From NCBI RefSeq assembly GCF_025639885.1, contig NZ_CP106738.1, positions 62,001 to 126,000 of the forward strand: 64,000 bases of DNA. The letters run 5' to 3'. This DNA is from Roseovarius pelagicus. Lineage in GTDB: Bacteria; Pseudomonadota; Alphaproteobacteria; Rhodobacterales; Rhodobacteraceae. This document shows, piece by piece, positions 27,271 through 36,136 of this stretch (its first letter is position 1; the number at the start of each line of letters is the position of its first letter). The position numbers and the translations under genes are program-made. Under the pieces are notes generated by a model, which was not told the DNA's origin, did not search any database, and was given only the letters and a program-made list of their open reading frames with translations.

Positions 27271-28320
27271 ATGACCGACAAGAAAAACGGGATCACCTAC
27301 GCCGATGCGGGCGTGGATATAGACGCGGGCAATGCGCTGGTGGACCGGATCAAGCCCGCCGCCAAGCGGACCAACCGATCCGGCGTGATGTCGGGGCTGG
27401 GGGGCTTTGGTGCCCTGTTCGACCTCAAGGCTGCGGGATACGACGATCCGGTGCTGGTGGCGGCAACCGATGGGGTGGGCACCAAGCTGCGCATCGCAAT
27501 CGACACCGACCATGTCGAGGGTGTGGGCATTGATCTGGTCGCGATGTGCGTCAACGATCTGGTGTGTCAGGGGGCCGAGCCGCTGTTTTTCCTCGATTAC
27601 TTTGCCACGGGCAAGCTGGAGATGGAACAGGCGGCGCAGGTCATCGAGGGTATCGCAGAGGGTTGCGTACGCTCGGGGGCGGCGCTGATAGGCGGCGAGA
27701 CAGCCGAAATGCCGGGCATGTATGACGGTGGCGATTTCGATCTGGCGGGTTTTGCCGTCGGCGCGATGGAGCGCGGTGCCAGCCTGCCTGACGGGGTGGT
27801 GGCGGGCGATATCCTGCTGGGACTGGCCAGCGACGGGGTTCATTCGAACGGCTATAGCCTTGTGCGCAAGCTGGTGGCGGTTTCGGGCCTTGGCTGGGAC
27901 GCGGATTGCCCCTGGGGCGCTGCGGGCACGCTGGGCGCCGAATTGCTGACGCCGACACGGCTATACGTGCGGGCGGCATTGGCCGCGATCCGTGCGGGGG
28001 GCGTGCATGGTTTGGCGCATATCACCGGCGGTGGATTGACGGAAAACCTGCCGCGCGTGTTGCCTGAGGGGCTGGGCGCGCAGATTGATCTGGGCAGTTG
28101 GACCTTGCCGGGTGTGTTCCAATGGCTGGGCGAGACTGGCGGCATGGCCGAGGCCGAGATGCTCAAGACGTTCAACTGCGGGATCGGCATGATTCTGGTG
28201 GTGGATGCGGGCGCGGCCGAGGGGCTGATCACATTGCTGGAGGCGGGCGGTGAGAGCGTCACGCGTCTGGGCGAGGTAGTCGAGGGCGCTGGTGTGGACT
28301 ATTCAGGCGCGCTTGCGTGA
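27271..28320 (+). CDS. purM: phosphoribosylformylglycinamidine cyclo-ligase (AIR synthetase)
   Basis: Fifth step of purine synthesis: ATP-dependent closure of FGAM to AIR. The 349-aa product shows [22 protein letters not shown], the ATP-binding [28 protein letters not shown] and [17 protein letters not shown]. The length is normal. The 3' end overlaps the purN start (GTGA), so the two are coupled. Confidence 0.97.
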   Translation: MTDKKNGITYADAGVDIDAGNALVDRIKPAAKRTNRSGVMSGLGGFGALFDLKAAGYDDPVLVAATDGVGTKLRIAIDTDHVEGVGIDLVAMCVNDLVCQGAEPLFFLDYFATGKLEMEQAAQVIEGIAEGCVRSGAALIGGETAEMPGMYDGGDFDLAGFAVGAMERGASLPDGVVAGDILLGLASDGVHSNGYSLVRKLVAVSGLGWDADCPWGAAGTLGAELLTPTRLYVRAALAAIRAGGVHGLAHITGGGLTENLPRVLPEGLGAQIDLGSWTLPGVFQWLGETGGMAEAEMLKTFNCGIGMILVVDAGAAEGLITLLEAGGESVTRLGEVVEGAGVDYSGALA

Positions 28321-28910
28321 GCAAACGGGTTGCCATCCTGATTTCGGGCGGCGGGTCCAACATGGTCAGCCTTGTGCGCAGCATGACAGGCGATCATCCT
28401 GCCCGGCCCTGTCTGGTGCTGGCCAATAGCGCCGATGCGGGCGGACTGGCGCGCGCGGCAGAGATGGGGATCGCGACCGAGGTGCTGGATCACCGGCCGT
28501 TCAAGGGAGACCGCGGCCAGTTCGAGAACGCGCTGCATACGGTGATCTCAGGATATGCCCCGGACATCATCTGTCTGGCAGGATTCATGCGGGTACTGAC
28601 CGAAGGTTTTGTCAGCCGTTGGCAGGGCCGGATGATCAATATCCACCCGTCGCTCCTGCCAAAGTATCGTGGCCTGCACACCCATGCGCGGGCGCTGGAG
28701 GCGGGCGAGACCGAGGCAGGTTGCACTGTCCATGAGGTGACGGCAGCACTGGATGACGGGCCGATTTTGGGGCAGGCGCGGGTGCCTGTGCTGGACGGTG
28801 ACACGCCGGAAGCATTGGCCGCACGGGTGCTGGAGATGGAGCATCAGCTCTATCCGGCGGCGCTGCGCCGGTTCGCGGCAGGGGATCGGACGCCGATTCT
28901 CCTTGAATAG
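28317..28910 (+). CDS. purN: phosphoribosylglycinamide formyltransferase (GAR transformylase)
   Basis: Transfers a formyl group from 10-formyl-THF to GAR. The 197-aa product begins [16 protein letters not shown]. It has the catalytic [22 protein letters not shown] block and the [19 protein letters not shown] segment containing the catalytic Asp region. The GTG start overlaps the purM stop by 4 bases. Standard family member. Confidence 0.96.
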   Translation: MSKRVAILISGGGSNMVSLVRSMTGDHPARPCLVLANSADAGGLARAAEMGIATEVLDHRPFKGDRGQFENALHTVISGYAPDIICLAGFMRVLTEGFVSRWQGRMINIHPSLLPKYRGLHTHARALEAGETEAGCTVHEVTAALDDGPILGQARVPVLDGDTPEALAARVLEMEHQLYPAALRRFAAGDRTPILLE

Positions 28911-29031
28911 GGGTGGGGATGCTCGTGCGTGTTGCGCAAACCACCTAGCCATTTTCATTCGCCGCGCGCTACCTTATACGGAGGGCCTCTGGGGGCCGCA
29001 GAGCCGATAACAACAAAGAAACGATCACCCC

Positions 29032-30189
29032 ATGCAAACACTCACCACCACCGACGCGCTGGCCGCTTTTTGCAAAGAGGCCGCCGGGTACCCCTACGTG
29101 ACCGTCGACACCGAATTCCTGCGTGAGCGAACCTATTATTCCAAACTGTGTCTTGTGCAGTTGGCGATGCCGGGCGAGGGCGACGAGAATGCGGTTCTGG
29201 TCGATCCACTGGCAGAAGGCCTGTCGCTGGAGCCGTTATACGAGCTGTTTCGCGATGAGGCGGTGGTCAAGGTGTTTCACGCCGCGCGGCAGGATCTGGA
29301 GATATTCTTTGTTGATGCGGGGCTGATCCCCTCGCCGCTCTTTGACACGCAGGTGGCGGCGATGGTCTGTGGCTTTGGCGAGCAGGCAGGATACGAGACC
29401 TTGGTGCGGCGCATTGCCAAGCAGCAGCTGGACAAATCCTCGCGCTTTACCGACTGGTCGCGGCGGCCATTGTCGGATGCGCAGAAGACATATGCGCTGG
29501 GGGATGTGACGCATCTGCGCAAGATCTATGAATACCTTGCCAAGCAGCTGGAAAAGAGCGGGCGCGATAAATGGGTGGCAGAAGAGATGGCTGTGCTCAA
29601 CGATCCGGCCACGTATGTGACCCGCCCCGAGGACGCGTGGATGCGGATCAAGACGCGCAATAATTCGGGCAAGTTTCTGGCCATCGTGCGCGAATTGGCC
29701 CGGTTCCGCGAGGCCCATGCCCAAGCACGGGACATCCCGCGCAACCGTGTGTTCAAGGATGATGCACTGGTGGAACTGGCCGCGACCAAGCCCGCCAGCG
29801 TGCAGGATCTGGGGCGCTCTCGGTTGCTGCTGCGCGAGGCCCGCAAGGGGGATATCGCCGAGGGCATACTGGCGGCAGTGGCCGCAGGGATAGCGGTGCC
29901 GCCCGAGCACCAACCCAAGCCGGATACCAGCCGCGACAAGATGCAGGTCAACCCAGCGATCGCCGATCTGTTGCGGGTCTTGCTCAAAGGCATTTCCGAC
30001 CGCGAAGGCGTGGCGTCCAAGTTGATCGCCACGGCGTCGGATCTGGATGCAATCGCAGCCGGGCATCGCGACGCCGTGGCATTGAAGGGCTGGCGTCGCG
30101 AAGTGTTCGGCGACGAGGCATTGCGGCTATGTGCGGGCGAGATCGCGTTGCGCGTCAAGGGCAGCGCAATCGAGACGGTGGCTGTCTAG
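29032..30189 (+). CDS. rnd: ribonuclease D
   Basis: A 3'-5' exoribonuclease for tRNA 3'-end trimming. The 385-aa product has the DEDD motifs: Exo I YVTVDTEFLRERTYY (~22), Exo II VKVFHAARQDLEIFF and Exo III SDAQKTYALGDVTHLRKIYEYL. It has HRDC-like domains after ~200 (LAIVRELARFREAHAQARDIPRNRVFKDDAL). There is a ~120-base gap after purN, so it probably has its own promoter. Confidence 0.96.
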   Translation: MQTLTTTDALAAFCKEAAGYPYVTVDTEFLRERTYYSKLCLVQLAMPGEGDENAVLVDPLAEGLSLEPLYELFRDEAVVKVFHAARQDLEIFFVDAGLIPSPLFDTQVAAMVCGFGEQAGYETLVRRIAKQQLDKSSRFTDWSRRPLSDAQKTYALGDVTHLRKIYEYLAKQLEKSGRDKWVAEEMAVLNDPATYVTRPEDAWMRIKTRNNSGKFLAIVRELARFREAHAQARDIPRNRVFKDDALVELAATKPASVQDLGRSRLLLREARKGDIAEGILAAVAAGIAVPPEHQPKPDTSRDKMQVNPAIADLLRVLLKGISDREGVASKLIATASDLDAIAAGHRDAVALKGWRREVFGDEALRLCAGEIALRVKGSAIETVAV

Positions 30190-30199
30190 GACGCGCCCG

Positions 30200-30224
30200 G
30201 TGCCCCGGAGCAACGCCGGGGCAC
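30200..30224 (+). terminator. strong GC hairpin after rnd
   Basis: GTGCCCCGG pairs perfectly with CCGGGGCAC over a 7-base loop, 11 bases after the rnd stop. There is no T run, so it may be a terminator or an mRNA 3'-end stabiliser serving the convergent rnd and lipoprotein genes. Confidence 0.65.
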
Positions 30225-30238
30225 GTCTGCGCGGGGGG

Positions 30239-30781
30239 TCAACGGCGTGCGCTGGTGCGGGCGTTGGTCAATCCGGCCACGCGGATGGTGCGCACTTCGT
30301 TCAGAGTCTGATCCGAGATGAAGATGGCGGCATTCACCGTGCGGCTGCGCTGTGTGCCTTGTGGCAGGTTAGTTGGCTGAACCGCCTCCAGCATGTAGGT
30401 CATCACACCGTTTTGCGGCTCGCCGTCGTTTTGCGACTTTAGCCGTACGTCAAAGGCCCCCTGACGCATTGACACGCCGGTGGCACGCACGATTGCGCCG
30501 CCGGACGAGCGTTCAATGACGAGATCGGTCACTGTATGGATCGGGGTGCCGGCATATTTTTCCTCGTCGGATTTACGGCGAAAGATGCTGTCGCGCTGCT
30601 CGGGGATCAGCGGGTTCACCTCTTGGGGCGTTTCGGACGCGGCTGCGCGGGCGGCGCGACGCTCTACCCGGCTTCTGCCGAACCAGTTGCCGGGGTTCCA
30701 GTTGCTGTCGCGGACACCGCGGCCACAGGCGGCAAGTGCCGTGGTTGATCCCAGCATCAATAGTAGCGCGCGTCGTTGCAT
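30239..30781 (-). CDS. lipoprotein of unknown function
   Basis: A 180-aa lipoprotein: RRALLLMLGSTTALAAC is a signal sequence with an LAAC lipobox, Cys at 19. The first part after the lipobox is Arg-rich. The C-terminal half contains strands (TVTDLVIERSSGGAIVRATGVSMRQGAFDVRLKSQ, MTYMLEAVQPTN, SRTVNAAIFISDQTL). I do not recognise a named family. It is convergent with rnd and divergent from sufE, with a ~143-base promoter region. Confidence 0.8.
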   Translation of the reverse strand: MQRRALLLMLGSTTALAACGRGVRDSNWNPGNWFGRSRVERRAARAAASETPQEVNPLIPEQRDSIFRRKSDEEKYAGTPIHTVTDLVIERSSGGAIVRATGVSMRQGAFDVRLKSQNDGEPQNGVMTYMLEAVQPTNLPQGTQRSRTVNAAIFISDQTLNEVRTIRVAGLTNARTSARR

Positions 30782-30924
30782 GTCCCGGTCCTTGCACTTG
30801 GCCTATACGCGGCGGACCCTATCCTGACAGGGCAGGGGCGCGCAAGGTATGGGCGCGGTCGGGCTGGACCTTTTGCGCGGTGAACCCTACGTCTGGGGCC
30901 GAGAGCATGTAAAAAGGTAGCAAG

Positions 30925-31335
30925 ATGGCGCAGCCCGATTTTGAAGAGATCGTCGAGGACTTTGAATTTCTGGAAGATTGGGAGGACCGTTATCGCCATG
31001 TGATCGAACAGGGCCGCGCTATGGATCCGCTGGAGGATGCGCTGAAGGTGCCTGCCACCAAGGTCGATGGTTGTGCCAGTCAGGTCTGGTTGCATCCGCG
31101 GGTGGAGGCGGGTGTGTTTTCGTTCGATGGGGACAGTGATGCGATGATCGTGCGCGGACTGATTGCAGTGCTGCGTATGCTCTACAACGGGTTGCCGGTG
31201 GGGGATGTGGTCCGTGTTGACGCCGGGGGAGAGCTGGCGCGGCTGGGGCTGAACGATCACCTGTCGGCGCAACGCTCGAACGGATTGCGCGCGATGATCG
31301 AGCGGATCAGGCTGGTCGCGGGCGAGCACGTCTGA
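30925..31335 (+). CDS. sufE: SufE-family iron-sulfur cluster sulfur-acceptor protein
   Basis: Accepts persulfide sulfur from the cysteine desulfurase SufS and passes it to the SufBCD scaffold. The 136-aa product has the conserved Cys50 in VDGCASQVWLHP, and the SufE-typical DPLEDALKVPATKV and LNDHLSAQRSNGLRAMIERIR blocks. Other suf genes are not in this window. An upstream AAGGTAG-type sequence is at ~30914. Confidence 0.94.
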   Translation: MAQPDFEEIVEDFEFLEDWEDRYRHVIEQGRAMDPLEDALKVPATKVDGCASQVWLHPRVEAGVFSFDGDSDAMIVRGLIAVLRMLYNGLPVGDVVRVDAGGELARLGLNDHLSAQRSNGLRAMIERIRLVAGEHV

Positions 31336-31341
31336 GACGCG

Positions 31342-31437
31342 CGAGAAAATTCGGCGAATTTTCCGGGGCCCCTATGAAGAGACGGGGGAAGAGGGGCCAG
31401 CCCCTCACCCCGGGATATTTTCAGCAAGAAGAAGGGC
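31342..31437. repeat. intergenic dyad and repeat-like tail between convergent sufE and DUF1638 genes
   Basis: The segment opens with a perfect dyad (GAAAATTCG/CGAATTTTC, 31345-31363). A smaller GGGGC-CAG-CCCC hairpin (around 31393-31404) follows, then CCCGGGATATTTTCAGCAAG. I recognise the GGATATTTT-AAGAAGAAGG type ending as recurrent between Rhodobacterales genes, but cannot search here. It probably ends transcription from both sides. Confidence 0.5.
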
Positions 31438-32082
31438 CTACCGGGCCTGTTTGGTCAGCGTCGTCGCCAGATCGCCATAGCCGGTGAAGCGATATTCGTA
31501 GTCCAGCCCCAGCCGCGCGGCGCAATCTTCGGCCTTGGCGCGCAGGGCCGGGTCGTCGGTCTGGGCCTGATAGACCAGCTTGGTATAGTTGCCGAATACC
31601 ATTTCCAGCAGTTGCGGATAACGGTCCAGACCCATCGGTTTCCACACGAAAGCGTCGAATTGTTTGACCAGAAAATCGGTGAGGTAGAAGGCGGTGATCT
31701 CGTCATCATGTTCGGCAAAGGCGTCGTTGCCCTCGAAAAACGAGTAGCAATGCGGGCCGGCGACCATCTCGACCCCGAGTTCGGCGCATTTCGCTGCCAG
31801 TAAGCCACCAGTGCCGCAATCGGCGTAGACCACAAAAATCTGATCGAATTTTTCGCGGTGTTCACTGACCGCCGCCTCGACGGCCTCGGTGATCTTGTCG
31901 GGGTAGAGGTGGTATTTGGCCGGCAGGCAGGTCAGTGTCATGTGGTCCCAGCCGTTCAGGCGAATGAGGGCCAGAATTTCGCGGGCCAATGCACCGCAGG
32001 CGATCAGCAGGATGCGTCCGCGTGGCGCGGTAGGGGCCAGCCCGTCCTCGGTCAGGATTTGGTCGTCAAACTGGTGCATCAA
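31438..32082 (-). CDS. DUF1638-domain protein
   Basis: A 214-aa protein of the DUF1638 family, which is frequently encoded with corrinoid-dependent methyltransferases. The motif RGRILLIACGALAREILALIRLNGWDHMTLTCLPAKYHLYP and the Cys-containing VVYADCGTGGLLAAKC and GPHCYSFFEG blocks are typical. No activity is known for the family. It overlaps the YbjQ-type gene by 17 bases on the same strand. The corrinoid-protein gene lies upstream in the same direction but is separated from it by a terminator. Confidence 0.85.
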   Translation of the reverse strand: MMHQFDDQILTEDGLAPTAPRGRILLIACGALAREILALIRLNGWDHMTLTCLPAKYHLYPDKITEAVEAAVSEHREKFDQIFVVYADCGTGGLLAAKCAELGVEMVAGPHCYSFFEGNDAFAEHDDEITAFYLTDFLVKQFDAFVWKPMGLDRYPQLLEMVFGNYTKLVYQAQTDDPALRAKAEDCAARLGLDYEYRFTGYGDLATTLTKQAR

Positions 32083-32389
32083 GCTTTACCGCCGTTCCGT
32101 ATGCCACGATCTCGGACGCGCCACTGGCGATCGCAGAGGTTTCCATGCGGACAGCTACGACCGCGTCGGCGCCCATGCGCTGTGCCGCGTCCGCCATGCG
32201 GTCCAGCGCCTGTTCGCGCGCGCCTGCCATGAGAGAGGAATAGCCGCGCACCTCGCCGCCAACGAGGTTCTTGAGCGACGCGACGATGTCGGTGCCCAGA
32301 TGTTTGGCGCGCACAGTCGGTCCGCGGGCAAGGCCGAGGGTTTCGGTGATGGTGCGTCCGGCAATGTCGGGGGTGGTCACAATCAGCAT
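32066..32389 (-). CDS. YbjQ/DUF74-family protein
   Basis: A 107-aa protein of the UPF0145 (YbjQ, DUF74) family. It has MLIVTTPDIAGRTITETLGLARG at the N-terminus and the GGEVRGYSSLMAGAREQALDRMADAAQRMGADAVVAVRMETSAI block typical of the pentameric family. The biological role is unknown. It lies 3 bases after the upstream small membrane protein gene and overlaps the DUF1638 gene by 17 bases, so all three are one operon. Confidence 0.88.
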   Translation of the reverse strand: MLIVTTPDIAGRTITETLGLARGPTVRAKHLGTDIVASLKNLVGGEVRGYSSLMAGAREQALDRMADAAQRMGADAVVAVRMETSAIASGASEIVAYGTAVKLDAPV

Positions 32390-32392
32390 CGT

Positions 32393-32614
32393 TCAGTTGT
32401 CCATGTTGTCATAATGGTCATCCTCGGTATTGCCGACCCGTTCAGAGATCACGCGAAAGACCACGTAGCCGACCAACGCGGCGGGGATCAGGCCGAGCCA
32501 GCCAAAAGGCAGTTCGAAGGCGGCGGCCAGCAAAACGGCAATCCAGACGGTTGCCCCGGCAGCGGCGACCACACAGACGAGGATCAGAACGAATTTATCC
32601 AATGGCATGGGCAT
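32393..32614 (-). CDS. small two-helix membrane protein
   Basis: A 73-aa protein with two predicted membrane helices (FVLILVCVVAAAGATVWIAVLL and LGLIPAALVGYVVFRVI) and an acidic tail (NTEDDHYDNMDN). The ATG at 32614 lies 6 bases after GAGG; ATG 32608 is in frame. It is the first gene of the operon with the YbjQ and DUF1638 genes and lies downstream of the corrinoid-protein terminator. I recognise no family. Confidence 0.75.
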   Translation of the reverse strand: MPMPLDKFVLILVCVVAAAGATVWIAVLLAAAFELPFGWLGLIPAALVGYVVFRVISERVGNTEDDHYDNMDN

Positions 32615-32651
32615 TTCCTTCCTCTTATAGAGATAGGCCTGCACGGCGCAT

Positions 32652-32679
32652 AAAAAAGCCCCGCCGGAAGGGCGGGGCC
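32652..32679 (-). terminator. Rho-independent terminator after the corrinoid protein gene
   Basis: On the minus strand, GGCCCCGCC pairs with GGCGGGGC around CTTCC and is followed by TTTTTT. This is textbook structure, 27 bases after the gene's stop. It separates the corrinoid-protein gene from the downstream small-membrane-protein operon. Confidence 0.92.
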
Positions 32680-32705
32680 ATTGAGATCGTAGGGGTTGGC
32701 GGGCC

Positions 32706-33410
32706 CTAGCCCGTTGCGCCCTGATTATGTTTGCGCGACACGAACTCCTTGGCGGTTTCCACCGCCACGGCGGCGTCGCGGCAATAGGCATCAGCGCCGA
32801 TGGCCTTGCCGAATTCCTCGTTCAGCGGCGCGCCACCCACGAGGACGATGTAATCGTCGCGAATGCCCTGTTCGATCATCGTGTCGATAACGACTTTCAT
32901 GTAGGGCATCGTCGTGGTCAGCAGGGCGGACATGCCGAGGATATCGGGGCCTTCGGACTCCAGCGCCTCAAGATAGTTCTCGACCGGGTTGTTGATGCCC
33001 AGATCCACCACTTCAAAACCGGCACCTTCCATCATCATAGAGACAAGGTTCTTGCCGATGTCGTGAATGTCGCCCTTGACCGTTCCGATGACCATCTTGC
33101 CGACGCGCGGTGCACCGGTTTCGGCCAGAAGTGGCTTGAGGATGAACATGCCGCCCTTCATCGCATTGGCCGCCAGCAGCACTTCGGGGACGAAAAGGAT
33201 ACCATCGCGGAAGTCCTTGCCGACGATTGTCATGCCGCCAACCAGTGCCTTGGTCAGAATGTCATAAGGGGCCCAGCCGCGTTCCAGAAGGATATTGACG
33301 CCTTCTTCGATCTCTTCCTTGAGACCGTCATAAAGGTCGTCGAACATCTGCTGGACCAGTTCCTCGTCGTCCAGTTCCGACAGGATGATGTCGTCATCTT
33401 CTTGCGACAT
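32706..33410 (-). CDS. methyltransferase corrinoid protein (MtbC/MetH B12-binding-domain type)
   Basis: A cobalamin-binding protein of 234 aa with an N-terminal helical cap domain and a B12-binding Rossmann domain. The signature GDIHDIGKN at ~113-121 carries the lower-axial-ligand His116. MSALLTTTMPYM and VGGAPLNEEFGKAIGADAY complete the site. Alone it cannot act; it shuttles a methyl group between a donor and an acceptor methyltransferase. A Bmt-type homocysteine methyltransferase is encoded 1.6 kb away on the same strand. In related Rhodobacteraceae the stand-alone B12 domain and a Bmt-like protein form a split methionine synthase, which is my preferred role; a partner for the MttB-like enzyme is also possible. 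Confidence 0.92.
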   Translation of the reverse strand: MSQEDDDIILSELDDEELVQQMFDDLYDGLKEEIEEGVNILLERGWAPYDILTKALVGGMTIVGKDFRDGILFVPEVLLAANAMKGGMFILKPLLAETGAPRVGKMVIGTVKGDIHDIGKNLVSMMMEGAGFEVVDLGINNPVENYLEALESEGPDILGMSALLTTTMPYMKVVIDTMIEQGIRDDYIVLVGGAPLNEEFGKAIGADAYCRDAAVAVETAKEFVSRKHNQGATG

Positions 33411-33583
33411 GGATGCTATCCCCTTAGTTTGTGGGCCAATTTCGGGCCAAATAATCTCTGCGTCAGCTTTGGTACTTTTGCGTCACAGGCACTTTGCGAA
33501 ATGCGACACTGGCCGCGTCTGTTCCGACGTATAGCGTTCATTTGCGTGTGCGATAATGACGAATCGTGCCGACGTGTCTGAAA

Positions 33584-33599
33584 AATCATCATGATGATT
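33584..33599. promoter_or_regulatory. 16-bp perfect palindrome, possible operator
   Basis: AATCATCATGATGATT is a perfect dyad 45 bases upstream of the radical SAM gene and 173 bases upstream of the divergent corrinoid-protein gene. It shares the TCATCA/TGATGA half-sites with a dyad upstream of the homocysteine methyltransferase gene. The binding protein is unknown. Confidence 0.4.
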
Positions 33600-33643
33600 A
33601 TGCCGCGATTGCGTATGTTCTCTTTTTGTTCTATAGTGGGAGC

Positions 33644-34744
33644 ATGACTCATCATGCAACGATCCCTCTAGACCAAAAGCGCGCGGGCCGCGGAGCGGTC
33701 AGTAATGCGGTTGGCCGGTACGAGAGGTTCAGCCGTCGCTACGAGGTTGATGGATGGGCAGAGCCGGGCGGTGGTGGTGCGGACCCGGCACGGATGTTGC
33801 GTACACAGACGACGCTGGAGGTGCCGCGCAGGGTCATTACCTATAATCGGTCGCCTGACCTGCCGTTTGATCGGTCGATCAATCCCTATAGGGGGTGCGA
33901 GCATGGGTGCATCTATTGTTTCGCGCGCCCGAGCCATGCGTGGCTGGGCCTGTCGGCGGGTCTGGATTTCGAAACGCGTCTGGTGGCACGGCCCGATGCC
34001 CCGATGCTACTGCGCGACGAATTGCGTCATCGGGCCTATACACCGCGTACCATTGCCATCGGAACCAATACCGATCCTTACCAGCCGATCGAGAAAACCC
34101 ATGAAGTGACGCGCGGGGTGCTGAAGGTATTGCGCGACTTCCGGCATCCGGTCGGTATCGTCACAAAAGGGACGCTGGTAGAGCGCGATATTGATATTCT
34201 ACAGAACATGGCGCGGGACGGGTTGGTGCGTGTCGGGATTTCTGTCACGACGCTGGATCCGGTTCTGTCGCGTCGGCTGGAGCCGCGCGCACCAAGCCCC
34301 AAGCGCCGTCTGGCGACCATTGCCGCGCTAAGCGATGCGGGCATCCCGGTCAGGATCATGACATCACCGCTAATCCCCGGACTGACCGATCACGAGATGG
34401 AGGCGATGCTGGCGGCCGGGCGCGATGCCGGGGCGGTGGCCGCAAGCTGGATCATGCTGCGGTTGCCATTGGAGGTTGCGCCGCTGTTCAAGGAATGGCT
34501 GGCGGAGCATTATCCAGATCGGGCGGGGCGGGTTATGGGCCATGTGCGCGACATGCATGGCGGCAAGGATTACGACGCCAGATGGGGGCAGCGGATGCGG
34601 GGCACGGGCCCTTATGCAGAAATGGTTGCGCGGCGATTTGACGTTGCCGTGCGACGGCTGGGGCTGGACCGGGCGCTGCCTGCGCTGCGCACTGACCTGT
34701 TTCGGGCACCCGCGCAGAAGGGCGATCAGCTGGCGTTGTTCTGA
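33644..34744 (+). CDS. radical SAM protein (PA0069/SplB-like)
   Basis: A 366-aa radical SAM enzyme. The [4Fe-4S] motif CEHGCIYC (CxxxCxxC) is in SINPYRGCEHGCIYCFARPSHAW, followed by IGTNTDPYQPIEKTHEVTRGVLKVL and PVGIVTKGTLVERDIDIL. These features match the PA0069/spore-photoproduct-lyase-like group, whose substrate is not established. I chose ATG 33644. The upstream frame (33566) overlaps the palindrome and lacks a ribosome-binding site. The last 19 bases overlap the convergent small membrane gene. It sits between the two methionine-synthase-like genes, perhaps by chance. Confidence 0.88.
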   Translation: MTHHATIPLDQKRAGRGAVSNAVGRYERFSRRYEVDGWAEPGGGGADPARMLRTQTTLEVPRRVITYNRSPDLPFDRSINPYRGCEHGCIYCFARPSHAWLGLSAGLDFETRLVARPDAPMLLRDELRHRAYTPRTIAIGTNTDPYQPIEKTHEVTRGVLKVLRDFRHPVGIVTKGTLVERDIDILQNMARDGLVRVGISVTTLDPVLSRRLEPRAPSPKRRLATIAALSDAGIPVRIMTSPLIPGLTDHEMEAMLAAGRDAGAVAASWIMLRLPLEVAPLFKEWLAEHYPDRAGRVMGHVRDMHGGKDYDARWGQRMRGTGPYAEMVARRFDVAVRRLGLDRALPALRTDLFRAPAQKGDQLALF

Positions 34745-34983
34745 GGGCGCGGGCGCAGGAGGTAGATGGCCAGCAGCACCGCCAGCAGCAATGCGCCGGG
34801 GCGCAGTACCAACCAATCAAGGTCCTCTCCGCGAAGCTCCCACGGCAGGCGGGTTCTGCAGGACGAGGTGTTGGGGCTGCCAAAGGCACAGGCCATCCCC
34901 ATCACCCAGATATAGAAAATCGGCCAGCTGATCGCACCGACGCCGGCGATGATTATCAGGATGACGCGAGATATGCGGCGCAT
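34726..34983 (-). CDS. small membrane protein
   Basis: An 85-aa protein with two predicted membrane helices (VILIIIAGVGAISWPIFYIWVMGMACAF and LRPGALLLAVLLAIYLL), two Cys in the connecting segment and a short polar tail. It overlaps the 3' end of the radical SAM gene by 19 bases (convergent). No family recognised. It reads well as a membrane protein, but its existence rests on that alone. Confidence 0.55.
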   Translation of the reverse strand: MRRISRVILIIIAGVGAISWPIFYIWVMGMACAFGSPNTSSCRTRLPWELRGEDLDWLVLRPGALLLAVLLAIYLLRPRPQNNAS

Positions 34984-35045
34984 GGGGCAGGGCCTCAGGA
35001 TTTCGTCTTGAGGGGGCGCGCGCCCTTACAGGGGCGGTGCGGCGG

Positions 35046-36056
35046 TTAGCGGCGACGGCGCGAGCGACGGGATGGTTCGGGATTGTCGTCGCCGGTGCCG
35101 TCCACGGCAGAGGAAAACGCGCCCATTGCTGCGGTGATCTGATCCAGTGTCGGGCGCTCGCCTCTGGGACGTTCTTCCAGTGCGGCGCGCATTTTCGACA
35201 GATGTTCGGGCATGGTCCCGCAGCAACCGCCGATGATGGTGGCGCCCGCGTCGCGTGCAAGGCAGGCATAGTCTGCCATCAGGTCGGGCGTGCCATCGTA
35301 ATGAATATGGCCATCGACGTATTTGGGGATCCCGGCATTGCCCTTGGCGATGATCGGGCGCTCGGTACCTTGGGCCACGAAACCCAGAACCGTGCGCAAC
35401 AGGTCAGATGCACCGACCCCGCAGTTTGCCCCGTAGGCCAGCGGCGTGTTATCCAGCGTTTCGACCATGTCGGCCATATCGGACGAGGTCAGCCCCATCA
35501 TCGTGCGCCCGGCTGTGTCAAAGCTCATTGTGCCGCACCACGGCATATCGGCCAGTTTAAAGGCCTCGGCGGCGGCTTTGTATTCTTCGGGGGCGGAAAT
35601 GGTTTCCAGCCATGCGACGTCGGCGCCACCCTCTTTCAGTCCTTCGGCCTGTTCGTGAAATATCTCGACGGCCAATTCGTGGGTCAACGGACCCATAGGC
35701 GCCATGATTTCGCCGGTGGGGCCGACCGACCCGGCAACGATGATGTCGCGATCTGTTTTATCGGCCACTTCGCGGCCCAGCTCGGCAGAGATGCGGGACA
35801 GTTCGCGCGCGCGTTTTTGTGCGCCGTGCAATTTCAGGCGGGCCGCGTTGCCGCCGAAAGAGTTGGTCAGGAACAGATCGCTGCCCGCGTCTACTGCCAT
35901 CTGGTAGAGTTTGGTGATCCGGTCAGGGTGCCAGTCATTCCACATCTCGGGCGCCTCGCCTGCCTCTAGCCCCATGTTAAAGAGGTTGGTGCCGGTGGCC
36001 CCGTCGGCAAGTATCCATTCACGCGAGGCGAGCATGCGGGAAAGCGCGTTGGTCAT
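35046..36056 (-). CDS. bmt: homocysteine S-methyltransferase (Bmt family; probable split-MetH subunit)
   Basis: A zinc-dependent methyltransferase that methylates homocysteine to methionine. The 336-aa product is a complete homocysteine-binding domain: ILADGATGTNLFNMGLEAGEAPE, VAGSVGPTGE, the zinc ligand Cys in AYGANCGVG, and the GGCCGT motif carrying two more. The C-terminus is basic and probably disordered. It would usually be called betaine-homocysteine methyltransferase. In Phaeobacter-type relatives the corresponding gene, with the nearby B12-domain protein, works as one piece of a split methionine synthase. Direct betaine use cannot be excluded. Confidence 0.9.
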   Translation of the reverse strand: MTNALSRMLASREWILADGATGTNLFNMGLEAGEAPEMWNDWHPDRITKLYQMAVDAGSDLFLTNSFGGNAARLKLHGAQKRARELSRISAELGREVADKTDRDIIVAGSVGPTGEIMAPMGPLTHELAVEIFHEQAEGLKEGGADVAWLETISAPEEYKAAAEAFKLADMPWCGTMSFDTAGRTMMGLTSSDMADMVETLDNTPLAYGANCGVGASDLLRTVLGFVAQGTERPIIAKGNAGIPKYVDGHIHYDGTPDLMADYACLARDAGATIIGGCCGTMPEHLSKMRAALEERPRGERPTLDQITAAMGAFSSAVDGTGDDNPEPSRRSRRRR

Positions 36057-36136
36057 AAGACCCTCCAGATCAGTAATGCCTGATTAGCAATGGCGGTGTT
36101 GTGTCATTTCGCCGGTAGGCGTGCAAATGCATATTG

